From Pseudoduganella aquatica (GTDB taxonomy: Bacteria > Pseudomonadota > Gammaproteobacteria > Burkholderiales > Burkholderiaceae_D), in assembly GCF_009857595.1 (NCBI RefSeq), contig NZ_WWCU01000050.1:1-33700 (forward strand): 33,700 nt of DNA, written 5' to 3'. A model generated the notes under the pieces. The model was given only the letters and a program-made list of their open reading frames with translations. It was not told the origin of the DNA and ran no database searches. This document shows, piece by piece, positions 1 to 8,109 of this stretch. Position numbers and translations under genes: made by a program. The number at the start of each line of letters is the position of its first letter. Within the stretch, counting starts at the first letter, position 1.

Positions 1-2
1 AG

Positions 3-3000
3 CTGGTGCTGCGCGACGCGCTCTCCATCATGGACAAGCGCACCAACACCCGCGTGTTCCGCAACAAGGACGAAGTGGAAATCGTCCAGCTGATCCTGGA
101 CGAATGGCGGCTGGGGAACCGCATCGTTGGCATTTGCTTCAAGCACGAGCTGGCCGACTTCTTCGACACCATCAGCTACCCCAAGCGCGAATTCACCATG
201 CAGCACAACGAGTCCGACGGCGCCTTCATCCGCCGCCTGCTCAAGCGGCGCGGCATCTCCTGGTACTTCCGCGCCGACCATGGCGAGCGCACCCTGTTCC
301 ACACCATGGTGCTGCTCAACCGCCCCGACAGCGTGCGCGAAAACGCCGCCGGCACTGTGCGCTACCACCGCGACAGCGCCACCGAAGAGCGAGACAGCAT
401 CACCTCCTGGAGCGCGGTGCGCACGCTGCAGCCCGGCAGCACCGCCACCCACAGCTGGGACTACCGCAACCCGCTCGGCGTGCACTTCATGAGCGTGGCC
501 GCGCTGGGCGATGCCGACCAGGGCAGCAGCGGCCGCTGGATGGCCGCCAGCATGGATGACTACCAGGTACTGCCCCCGCACGCCGGCGACGACCATGAAG
601 ATCTGTTCAAACTCGGCCAGCTGCGCATGCAGCGCCACGACTACGAAACCAAGTGCTTCCACGCCGAAGGCAGCGTGCGCGACCTGTGCGTGGGCGAATA
701 CTTCACGCTCGAAGGCCACCCGGAGATCAGCAGCCACGCCGCAGAGGAGCGCGACTTCACCGTCACGGCGCTGCAGGTGACCGCGCAGAACAACCTGCCA
801 AAGGCGCTGGCCGCACGCGTGGAACGCCTGTTCGCCCGCAACCGCTGGATGCGCAAGGATGCGGACTGCGCGCACGATGCGCAGCTGCACCAGGAGCTGG
901 CCGGGCACGTGGCCGAAGGCAGCTCGCGCATGCACATCCAGTTCACCGCCGTGCGGCGCGGCGTCCCCATCGTGCCCGCCTACGACCCGCGCACCGACCT
1001 GCCGCAGCCGCAGATGCAAAGCGCCATCGTAGTCGGCCCGGAAGGCGAGGAAGTGCATTGCGACGAAATGGGCCGCGTAAAGATCCGCTTCCCCGGCACG
1101 CGTGCGCAGGACCATGGCGACCGCGGCTTGGCCGGCGCCAACAATGACGAATGCGACTCGGCCTGGGTCCGCGTCGCCTCCAACTGGGCCGGCAACGGCC
1201 CCGGCCACCAAAGCCAGTGCGGCACCCTGGGCCTGCCGCGCATCGGCAGCGAGGTGCTGGTGGCCTTCCTTGGCGGCGATCCGGACAAGCCGGTGATCGT
1301 GGGGCAGCTCTACAACCAGGAAGGTCTGCCGCCCGCGCTGAGCACGATGGATGGGCTGCCCGGCAACAAGCACCTGTCCGGCATCAAAAGCCGTGAAATC
1401 AAAGGCGGCCGCGCCAACCAGCTGCGGCTGGATGACACGACTGGCCAGATCAGCGCGCAGCTTGCGAGTGAGCACGGCCGGAGTGAACTCAACCTTGGAT
1501 ACCTTACCCACCCCAAGGAAGGCGGTCATGGCAAGCCGCGAGGCGAGGGTGCTGAGCTCCGAAGTGACGAGCACATAGCCTTGCGTGCTGCAAAAGGAAT
1601 GTTGTTATCCACTTGGAACGCACTGCAGGGTAGTAGCCAACTGGAGCGAGGAGGACACCTTGCTTTGATGGAGGAGTGTCTAACTCTATTTCGTGCATTG
1701 GGCAATTATGCCGCTGATCATCAAGGCGTCAAACTGGACTCGAACCAACAAAATGAACTGCGTACTGCATTCGAAAAATGGGAAGGTGGAAGTAACACCC
1801 AACCTGGAGGGAATGGTGGAATCCCTGTTCTGGGAATAACAGCACCTGCCGGAATCAGCCTTGCTTCGTCTTCAACAATCGTTGGCTATGCCGGAAGCAA
1901 TATCGATATGGTTGGAGCTCAAAACTTGCAACTGGCAGCCGGCGGTCGTTTGAACGTAAATGCGGGAAGAGGAATTGCGCTCTTTGCTCAAGACGGTGGC
2001 GTCAGTGCCATCGCTCACCAGGGAAACATGCTCCTGCAAAGTCAGCATGGCGACACTACGATCAACGCGTCTGGCGAGTTAAAACTGACCGCGAGTGAAG
2101 GTAAGCTAACAGCAGTTGCGGACGAGATCATGCTGGTGTCAAAAGGGGGGGCATTCATACGACTAGGCGAAGGCATCACGTTTGGTGCGAGCGGAGATCT
2201 TACCTTCAATGGCAGCGCTTTTCGTTTTGAAAAACCGGCCACCATGAAGGCAGAGGTGCCAGAGTTTGCGGCGGCGGCTCTCGTTCCGGAAGAGCTTTGT
2301 AAGCTTGAGAGCGACTTCGCCTTACAGCAGTTGACCGGTGTGGCAAGACGTTGCAGTGAAGGGGAATTCATAATCTTTGCCGCCCCTGTTTTCGGTTTCG
2401 ATGTTCCTGCACCGGTGTACGTCAGCTTGTATGAAGCCCTGCGTGACGGCCGTATTCCTAATGCCCGAATTGTGGTCGTACAGGGTGGTGTCTACCCAGG
2501 GGCATTCGACACCGTAAAGCGCGAAATTGTTGTCCATCAAGGAGCTGCGTGCAAAGCCGCGAAAGATGCAGAGGCAGCTTGGGAGCTATTGACGGTACTC
2601 TTGCACGAATTCGGTCATCACATAGACTCAGTAATACGCGAAGACTTGGCTTCAAGCGAGGTGGAAGAGGCAAGCCCCTTGAAGACGGACGCGGAGGGCG
2701 ACGAGGGGGCCAAGCTCGCTTATGCACTCGCATTTTTTGATTTTGAAAACAGTGTGGACACAGAGTTCGCACAGCTTGTATCGCAAGACTACTCCGGACC
2801 ACTTCGCGTCAACTACAAAGATGCCCGGAACTATATCAAGCTTTCCCAAGATGACGAGGCGCAGCGGAAGGAGGGGAAATCCGGTGACCTTGAGTTGTTC
2901 GGAGCAAGTGGCGAGCATGTTAAGCAACGACCACTGGAATCGTTCGGCCATGAACAGATTGAGCAAGGATTGATTGCTGCCGACAAATTTGTCTTTGACC

Positions 3001-3524
3001 GCGACACAAGGCTACATGTCTACTTTGGCAATTGGCTACGTGATTATTCGCAAATTCTGGATCCGAAAATCATCCGTCCTCCCGGTATGCCAAAGGATCT
3101 GACGCGCTATATCTCACGCGATACACTCACTAAAGTGGTCGATGTTCTTGCAGAAGAAAAATTCGTGTTTGAGGCGGCAAGCAAGAAAGAGTTCGCGGTT
3201 ACAAAGGAAAACCTGGGCGTATACCGGGCCGTTGAGCATATCGACAACCCAACGAATTTTGACACTAACCCACGGGACAACCGTGCCGTGGATGCCGACT
3301 TCGAGCCGCCCCCTTCCGCAACTTACCTAAGTATAGATGCAGGCTCGTCGATGAAGCACTACATCGCCGCATCGCGAGACTATATGACGACCGAAGCATG
3401 CGTTTCCCGGCTACTTCGAGTTGGACGGATACGGAATCGACCCCCAAACAGAATTTTGGGAAATCCGTGCTCGCATCAATCCCCGCCGCAATCTTCATTG
3501 CGATATAGGTGGGAATTGCGGTAG
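3..3524 (+). CDS. vgrG: T6SS spike protein VgrG (TssI) with C-terminal metalloprotease/HET-C-like extension, left-truncated
   Basis: VgrG trimers form the puncturing spike of the type VI secretion needle and can carry effector domains at the C terminus. The frame is open from base 3, so the first ~90-100 residues of the gp27-like domain lie outside the window and the GTG at 6 is internal. Counting from base 6, the gp27-like part runs to about residue 300, the gp5 OB-fold lies at about 330-445 (GRVKIRFPG, SAWVRVASNWAG, GSEVLVAFLGGDPDKPVIVG), and a DUF2345 beta-rich region at about 525-765. The extension follows: HEFGHH at 867-872 fits a zincin zinc-binding helix, and HVYFGNWLRDYSQ at about 1004-1016 resembles the HET-C family signature. 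The last ~40 residues look out of frame (see the next feature). GC content drops abruptly after about position 1480. The VgrG call is secure; the activity of the extension is inference. Confidence 0.9.
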   Translation: MVLRDALSIMDKRTNTRVFRNKDEVEIVQLILDEWRLGNRIVGICFKHELADFFDTISYPKREFTMQHNESDGAFIRRLLKRRGISWYFRADHGERTLFHTMVLLNRPDSVRENAAGTVRYHRDSATEERDSITSWSAVRTLQPGSTATHSWDYRNPLGVHFMSVAALGDADQGSSGRWMAASMDDYQVLPPHAGDDHEDLFKLGQLRMQRHDYETKCFHAEGSVRDLCVGEYFTLEGHPEISSHAAEERDFTVTALQVTAQNNLPKALAARVERLFARNRWMRKDADCAHDAQLHQELAGHVAEGSSRMHIQFTAVRRGVPIVPAYDPRTDLPQPQMQSAIVVGPEGEEVHCDEMGRVKIRFPGTRAQDHGDRGLAGANNDECDSAWVRVASNWAGNGPGHQSQCGTLGLPRIGSEVLVAFLGGDPDKPVIVGQLYNQEGLPPALSTMDGLPGNKHLSGIKSREIKGGRANQLRLDDTTGQISAQLASEHGRSELNLGYLTHPKEGGHGKPRGEGAELRSDEHIALRAAKGMLLSTWNALQGSSQLERGGHLALMEECLTLFRALGNYAADHQGVKLDSNQQNELRTAFEKWEGGSNTQPGGNGGIPVLGITAPAGISLASSSTIVGYAGSNIDMVGAQNLQLAAGGRLNVNAGRGIALFAQDGGVSAIAHQGNMLLQSQHGDTTINASGELKLTASEGKLTAVADEIMLVSKGGAFIRLGEGITFGASGDLTFNGSAFRFEKPATMKAEVPEFAAAALVPEELCKLESDFALQQLTGVARRCSEGEFIIFAAPVFGFDVPAPVYVSLYEALRDGRIPNARIVVVQGGVYPGAFDTVKREIVVHQGAACKAAKDAEAAWELLTVLLHEFGHHIDSVIREDLASSEVEEASPLKTDAEGDEGAKLAYALAFFDFENSVDTEFAQLVSQDYSGPLRVNYKDARNYIKLSQDDEAQRKEGKSGDLELFGASGEHVKQRPLESFGHEQIEQGLIAADKFVFDRDTRLHVYFGNWLRDYSQILDPKIIRPPGMPKDLTRYISRDTLTKVVDVLAEEKFVFEAASKKEFAVTKENLGVYRAVEHIDNPTNFDTNPRDNRAVDADFEPPPSATYLSIDAGSSMKHYIAASRDYMTTEACVSRLLRVGRIRNRPPNRILGNPCSHQSPPQSSLRYRWELR

Positions 3525-3741
3525 CACGGCGATCTTGCTGACATCGGGCGTAAAAATCTACCTAGATCTCTATAGGACTACAAGCCCGCGCGGCAAGCTT
3601 GCTACGGTGGTGATTGGCCGATAGCCAAGAGGTCTCATTGAGGAAAATTCTCAATACTACTCAAGCGGCGTATTGCCCGAGGGACTGCCAGTTCTGCCGG
3701 AAGGTTTGCCAGCCGATGTCATGTCGGAACTGAAGGCCTGA
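3400..3741 (+). pseudogene. Displaced 3' end of the vgrG extension (frameshift plus in-frame TAG)
   Basis: From about 3400 the frame one base ahead of vgrG reads as ordinary protein: AFPGYFELDGYGIDPQTEFW and on to LATVVIGR. It stops at TAG 3622-3624, then continues in the same frame without another stop as PRGLIEENSQYYSSG, followed by two VLPEGLP-like repeats, to TGA at 3739-3741. The vgrG frame itself turns into a basic, arginine- and proline-rich low-quality tail that ends at 3524. The next gene begins only 22 bases after 3741 with its own ribosome binding site. The simplest reading is a one-base insertion between about 3385 and 3412 plus a nonsense change at 3622 in an originally longer VgrG. 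A sequencing error could account for the first change. Confidence 0.6.
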
Positions 3742-3763
3742 ATACTAACTCCTAGGAGGCCAC

Positions 3764-5365
3764 ATGTCGAAAGCAGTGATGATCTTTTGGATCTGTTTGG
3801 GAGTGCTGATATTTTGCATCTACAAAATTTACGAGAACACTCATTCAAAATCTTCTTTGACGCCAGCCAAACTGTCGGCGGTTGTGTCCCCGAAAGCGGC
3901 AGATGCGCCAGGAGGAAAGGAGTATGTCTTGGAAGTGATTGGTCTGGGGGTAACGCTGGACAAGTATCGCCAGAAAGCCCTTTGGCAAGCTTTGGTGGAC
4001 GGTAACGCCTACACGACGATAAGGGAGATGGATCCGAAGAAGTATCCATGGTCGGGGGACGACAAGGACGGTCTTTCCGGGGGGCACGAAGCAGCAAGCC
4101 TCGAAAATGGTGCGTTTCAATCGCCGCAGTTTTGGGGAACCCCAGTGTTCAATGCCGAGCCCTTGTGTCGTGCCCCTGAATATACGGACCGCCCGGAATT
4201 GCCACAAGGCGGTATGGTTGGCGGCTCCAGTATGTCCGGCATGATTACGCACTTGTTTGTTATTGCTGATCGAGAGTTGAGCGAGAGGCCGGATCGAATT
4301 GTAGGGAGGATATTTGAGTTTTTCGACAAAAACCCCGATGTGCCATACGTCGTTCTCACTTCTGAAGACAGTACGTCGACCCGAATCATGTATTCGCAAT
4401 TGCGTACCGATAGGATCCGCAAGGACGAATACTCGGTCCCTGAAATGCCGGACTCATCTGCATTGTTCATCTTGGCCAGGCGTGAGCGCGTCGACTCAAT
4501 GCGACCGTTTGTTTTTGAAGATGTCAGTGATGGCAAGAGCGTGGGATTTCAAAATCAGCATGGCATCGCTAGGCGTTTGTATCTCGCCTATCTAGACTTG
4601 CAGAAGTCAGTTCCGCAGCCATCGGGTAGCATTGGCCGCGAGCCCACCAGCGAAGAATGGCTCGCCGAGACAGCAAAATTCGCCGTCCGTCCCGAAATTC
4701 GTGGCACTGGTGCAATCAGCGTCCTGGACGCCACCTCCCTTTGGAAGCACCACCCACCCCGTGACTGGAAGCCCACTCCCTGGTTCCCAGTCCCATGGAA
4801 CACCGACCAGCTCGAACGCTTCGATGCACTGCCGAGCCTTGGCTTCATCCATCGCCCGGTCTTCGTCAAGATGACCGACCATGAAGGCAAAGTAATTAAG
4901 CACCAGGTAGATCGCGAGGCCGCCCTGCACGCTGGCTGGCAGGAAGCGTTGCAGACCTTGCCGCAGGCAGAGCGCGCCGCGGGACCAGCGCGCGTGATTT
5001 TCTCCACCGCCAACAACCAGAAGCAATTGATCACCTTCCACGGCTTGCTCCGCCAGATCAAAGCCGACGGCGGCCCGGAGATCGACCCGGCCAAGTCCAA
5101 CCAGTTCATCGACACGGACCGCCGGCTTGGCAACACCGGCGTCGCGACGTTCTTCATGCAGATGGCAATCGGCGTGATCGGCAGCTATCAGGAAGGCGGC
5201 GTCAGCGCCGCCTTCAACCTGCGCGACCCAAGCGAAGCCAGCATCATCCTCGTGACGCCACCATCGGAGGAAAAACGCAAATCCCAATACCACTCAATAG
5301 GCACCAGAATCCTGGAAAACACGACCCTCCCTCCTATTGATCCCAAAAATTACGAGCGTCCATAA
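3764..5365 (+). CDS. Tla3-type T6SS adaptor (DUF2875 family), membrane-anchored
   Basis: This 533-residue protein resembles the DUF2875/Tla3 family, whose Pseudomonas aeruginosa member helps load the lipase Tle3 onto VgrG2b. One hydrophobic segment at residues 5-21 (MIFWICLGVLIFCIYKIY region) makes a signal anchor, so the rest should be periplasmic. The recognisable family stretch is YVLEVIGLGVTLDKYRQKAL at about residues 48-67; further family-like stretches are THLFVIADREL and PYVVLTSEDS. The start is fixed by a good ribosome site (TAGGAGG, six bases before ATG 3764). It lies between vgrG and the PAAR gene, with only 14 bases to the latter, which supports cotranscription. No lipase gene is visible beside it, so its cargo may be the VgrG extension or an effector outside the window. 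Base composition changes inside the gene: the first half is AT-richer than the second. Confidence 0.75.
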   Translation: MSKAVMIFWICLGVLIFCIYKIYENTHSKSSLTPAKLSAVVSPKAADAPGGKEYVLEVIGLGVTLDKYRQKALWQALVDGNAYTTIREMDPKKYPWSGDDKDGLSGGHEAASLENGAFQSPQFWGTPVFNAEPLCRAPEYTDRPELPQGGMVGGSSMSGMITHLFVIADRELSERPDRIVGRIFEFFDKNPDVPYVVLTSEDSTSTRIMYSQLRTDRIRKDEYSVPEMPDSSALFILARRERVDSMRPFVFEDVSDGKSVGFQNQHGIARRLYLAYLDLQKSVPQPSGSIGREPTSEEWLAETAKFAVRPEIRGTGAISVLDATSLWKHHPPRDWKPTPWFPVPWNTDQLERFDALPSLGFIHRPVFVKMTDHEGKVIKHQVDREAALHAGWQEALQTLPQAERAAGPARVIFSTANNQKQLITFHGLLRQIKADGGPEIDPAKSNQFIDTDRRLGNTGVATFFMQMAIGVIGSYQEGGVSAAFNLRDPSEASIILVTPPSEEKRKSQYHSIGTRILENTTLPPIDPKNYERP

Positions 5366-5379
5366 GTAAAGGGCTAATC

Positions 5380-5682
5380 ATGCGCAAGGTAATTTGCGCC
5401 GGCGACCCCACCTCGCACGGCGGCAAAGTCATCAACAGTGGAGCACCGCATTTCACGGTCGACGGCAAGCCCGTCGTCTTTTTGGGCGACAAATTCACTT
5501 GCCCCATTGTTGGCCACGGCGGTGTCTGCACTGTCATCGAAGGCGATTCCGAGCACACGATAGACGGCGTGCCAGTGGCGTATGAAGGCCACAAAACCAG
5601 TTGTGGCGCAGCGCTTATGGCAAGCGGCGATGCTTCACAAGGGCTAAGCCAGCGCCGCTACACTATCCTGGCATGCGGCTAA
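5380..5682 (+). CDS. PAAR-domain T6SS spike tip protein
   Basis: This is a 100-residue protein made of essentially a single PAAR domain, the metal-bound cone that sharpens the VgrG spike and can carry effectors. It opens with the typical MRKVICAGDPTSHGGKVINS, followed by VDGKPVVFLGDKFTCPIVGHGG and the paired glycine/histidine/cysteine turns EGHKTSCGAAL. There is no toxin extension. The ribosome site AAAGGG precedes ATG 5380, and the gene follows the Tla3-like gene by 14 bases. A vgrG-adaptor-PAAR arrangement is a common T6SS effector-delivery module. The structural core T6SS genes (tss) are not in this window. Confidence 0.92.
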   Translation: MRKVICAGDPTSHGGKVINSGAPHFTVDGKPVVFLGDKFTCPIVGHGGVCTVIEGDSEHTIDGVPVAYEGHKTSCGAALMASGDASQGLSQRRYTILACG

Positions 5683-5804
5683 AATGAAGGCATCTGATGC
5701 TACGTCTGCTGACTACTTCCTTTTTTCCTACTGGCTGTTGAACCAGAAGGGCAGGGAGGCTATCGCTTAGCACGGCAACGATTGCGTGATATACGAGGTT
5801 TAGT

Positions 5805-6101
5805 ATGAAAATCCAGCTGACGGAATGGGACGGCTCAAGGTATTTGCAGACGCGCGAGGACGTGGGCTTATACCTGACAGCTTGTTTTACTGAGGGCGGC
5901 AGCGACGCTGCCTTGCTTGCCCAGGCGTTGGACGATATCGCCCGCTCCTCTGGCTTGGCGCAACTCGCCCGGGAAAGCGGGATCGATGCCCATGAACTGG
6001 CTCAATCGCTTTCTCCAGGAGGGCATCCTAGTTTCGAAGCAGTCCTGAAATTAGTCAACATGCTTGGACTTCAGTTCAGAATCGAGCCATGCGCTGCATA
6101 G
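5805..6101 (+). CDS. HigA-like addiction-module antidote protein, orphan
   Basis: This 98-residue protein matches the 'addiction module antidote' branch of the Xre/HigA helix-turn-helix antitoxins. It has an N-terminal YLTACFTEGGSDAALLAQAL segment, then IARSSGLAQLARESGIDAHE as the helix-turn-helix and LSPGGHPSFEAVLKLVNMLG as the family signature. A GAGG ribosome site precedes ATG 5805. In this family the RelE/HigB-type toxin normally lies just upstream or downstream. Here there are only 122 bases upstream to the PAAR gene and no toxin-like frame, and downstream lies the helicase remnant. It is probably a solitary antitoxin, either a relic or a repressor. Confidence 0.8.
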   Translation: MKIQLTEWDGSRYLQTREDVGLYLTACFTEGGSDAALLAQALDDIARSSGLAQLARESGIDAHELAQSLSPGGHPSFEAVLKLVNMLGLQFRIEPCAA

Positions 6102-6154
6102 CTGACACAGAGCCGCTTCCAGAGCCCCCCTTGAAAGGGACCACTATTCTCCGC

Positions 6155-6433
6155 TTACCCTCCTTTTAGCACGCAAAATTTGCGGAATACTTCCATCGGC
6201 ATTGGCGTCGAAAGATGCCATTCGATCGAGATCGGTCGGTCCCCTTGGTGACCGGCTAAGGTGACTGGACCAAGTGCGACAAAGGCATGTTCAGCGTCTT
6301 CACGCACGAAGAGTTGGAAAGTCCAGCCGTTGGTTGGGCTCTGCAGATATCGCTGCCCAGTTGCGTTCCTTGCGCTTGCCATGTTCTGTGATTGCCAATG
6401 GAATCGATCTGGACTGATAGCGGAAATTTTCAA
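6155..6433 (-). pseudogene. C-terminal remnant of the IS-split PLD/DEAH helicase (DUF3427 end)
   Basis: The native part covers 6155-6421, about 86 residues beginning SPDRFHWQSQN and ending FRKFCVLKGG; the few codons before it come from the insertion sequence. It is the missing end of the helicase gene beyond the IS: the upstream fragment stops natively at ...YHDYAI and this piece resumes at AI|SPDRF in the same codon phase. The content (ATGQRYLQSPTNGW, FVALGPVTL, PISIEWHLSTPMP) fits the beta-rich tail of DUF3427. It has no ribosome site of its own and is unlikely to be translated as a functional protein. Confidence 0.8.
6416..6421. repeat. Target-site duplication, left copy (GATAGC)
   Basis: GATAGC here matches the copy at 8152-8157. 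On the - strand both encode the Ala-Ile codons (GCTATC) at which the helicase protein is split. Joining the flanks with a single copy restores YHDYAISPDRF. Confidence 0.75.
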
Positions 6434-6459
6434 GCTAGTTGTCGCCTAATTTGATTGGT

Positions 6460-7545
6460 TCAAGCTGCTTGTTTCAGTGTCAGTGGTTCCGCCTCCTTTT
6501 CGCTCTTCAATGAGTGTCCTTTCTCTGGGTTCAGATGCACGGTCTCGACCGGTTCCCAGTTGCGTACCTCGCCGCTCCAGCGGTTGGGATGCAAGGCCTT
6601 TGCGGCCACGTAGACGGCGGTTCGGTCGCGCAGCAGCGCGGCATCGAGTCCTGCATGGCGCTGCTCTGGCGTGACGAAGCCGATGGCGCTGTGCCGGTGT
6701 TCGGCGTTGTACCAATGGACGAAGGAGCCCACCCACTGGCGCGCGTTCATCAGGTCTGCGAACGGTCGCGCCGGATAGGCCGGGCGGTACTTCATCGTCT
6801 TGAACAAGGCTTCCGAATACGGATTGTCGTTGCTCACGGCAGGGCGGCTGAACGACGGCGCCACGCCCAGCGTTTGCAGCGTGGCCAGCATGGTCGCCCC
6901 CTTCATCGGGGCGCCGTTGTCCGAATGCAGCACCACCTGCTCGGGCGCGATTCGCTCACGCGCGCAGATGTCGCGCATCACCGCTCCCGCCAGCGCGCTG
7001 CACTCAGCGTCGTACACCTGCCAGCCGACGATTTTCCGGCTGAAGATATCCATGAACAAGTACAGGTAGAAATAGCTGCCCCTGACCGAACTGGGCAAGT
7101 AGGTGATATCCCAACTGAACAGCTGGTTCGGCGCGGTCGCGCTCAGCGCGCGCGGCTTGGCCCTCGGCTGGGACGGCTTCTCGGCGCGCCGGTGCGCCAG
7201 CTGACCATTGCGTTTCAGCAGGCGGTAGATGGTCGACTCCGAGGCCAAATACTCGCCGCGATCAGCCAGCCTGGGCACGATTTGACTGGGCGGCAAATGG
7301 CCGAACTCCTTCGAGTTGACGACCACCAGAAGACGTTCGCGCTCAAGCTCACTCAGCGCATTCACGGGATGCTGCACCCGTGCCGGTCGGCGGTCTCCCA
7401 TCGCTGCTCGCGCGTCGTCTTGCCAGCGCTGCAGGGTGCGTTCGCTCAGATCGATGGCGGCGCATGCCTGCTCCTGGCGCGCGCCGGCAACCACCGCCTC
7501 GGCCACCAAGGCCATCACGTTTTGGCGTTGCGGAACGGCCGTCAT
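6460..7545 (-). CDS. IS3-family transposase OrfB (DDE integrase core)
   Basis: This 361-residue protein is the catalytic subunit for transposition of the element. It has an N-terminal helix-turn-helix (ACAAIDLSERTLQRW, about 27-41), an HTH_21-like region, and the retroviral-type integrase fold. The acidic triad is visible: D146 in FSWDITYLP, D209 in LHSDNGAP and E245 in NPYSEALF, with 35 residues between the last two. The start is ATG 7545, which overlaps the orfA stop as ATGA and implies translational coupling. A longer in-frame opening upstream is only the shadow of orfA. The gene looks intact, so the element may be active. Confidence 0.93.
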   Translation of the reverse strand: MTAVPQRQNVMALVAEAVVAGARQEQACAAIDLSERTLQRWQDDARAAMGDRRPARVQHPVNALSELERERLLVVVNSKEFGHLPPSQIVPRLADRGEYLASESTIYRLLKRNGQLAHRRAEKPSQPRAKPRALSATAPNQLFSWDITYLPSSVRGSYFYLYLFMDIFSRKIVGWQVYDAECSALAGAVMRDICARERIAPEQVVLHSDNGAPMKGATMLATLQTLGVAPSFSRPAVSNDNPYSEALFKTMKYRPAYPARPFADLMNARQWVGSFVHWYNAEHRHSAIGFVTPEQRHAGLDAALLRDRTAVYVAAKALHPNRWSGEVRNWEPVETVHLNPEKGHSLKSEKEAEPLTLKQAA

Positions 7546-8030
7546 TTTTCCTCGTCCTCCCACAACGCCCGGAACTTTTTTTGCAGCACCAACAGCGCCG
7601 CCGCCTCCGCCAATGCCTTGTCCTTGCGTCCCACTTCGCGTTTGAGCTTGGCCAACTCGTCCTTCAACGTGCGCAGCTCGCGGGCGCTCGGCGCCGGCTC
7701 CTTGGCTCCGGCGCAGAACGCTGCTTCCCAGCTCGTCAAATGGTGGGGAAACAGGCCGCGCGTCCGGCACCAGGCCTGCACGTCCTCGGCGCTCATGCCA
7801 TGGGTTTCCCGCAACGCCGCCAATTGCTCCTGCGCTGTCCAGTCCTGCGGACGCTTTTCCGTCGCCTTCGTCGCGGCCGGTGTCGATAGTGATTTTTTCT
7901 TCATCCAGGATCTTAACGTATGGTGGCTAAGATGGAGTTCCTCAGCGACTGACGTGATGCTGCGCGAGCCGCGCGAAAACGCCTTGACCAGCGCCTGTTC
8001 GATAAATGCTTCTGTGTGTCTTGCTGTCAT
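7542..8030 (-). CDS. IS3-family transposase OrfA (DNA-binding subunit)
   Basis: This 162-residue protein has a helix-turn-helix near the N terminus (SITSVAEELHLSHHTLRSWM, about residues 22-41) and a charged heptad-like helix near the C terminus (ELRTLKDELAKLKREVGRKD), as in OrfA proteins that bind the IS ends and multimerise. ATG 8030 is preferred over an in-frame ATG 72 bases upstream because GGCAGGA lies just before it and family similarity begins there. The gene ends in a run of A residues at GAAAAATGA, overlapping orfB. Coupling, or a -1 slip giving an OrfAB fusion, are both possible. Confidence 0.88.
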   Translation of the reverse strand: MTARHTEAFIEQALVKAFSRGSRSITSVAEELHLSHHTLRSWMKKKSLSTPAATKATEKRPQDWTAQEQLAALRETHGMSAEDVQAWCRTRGLFPHHLTSWEAAFCAGAKEPAPSARELRTLKDELAKLKREVGRKDKALAEAAALLVLQKKFRALWEDEEK

Positions 8031-8109
8031 TCCTGCCTCGGTGGAGAGATGTCGGTTCCGAGGCGGCAACTGCATTTCGCGGTGCGCCAAACCCTTCGTC
8101 AAGTTCCAA

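Noticed and set aside
5684..5770. Possible 28-residue peptide beginning MKASDATSADYFLFSYWLLN after the PAAR gene
   Set aside because: The start is one base after the PAAR stop but there is no ribosome site and no recognised relative; length alone is not convincing.
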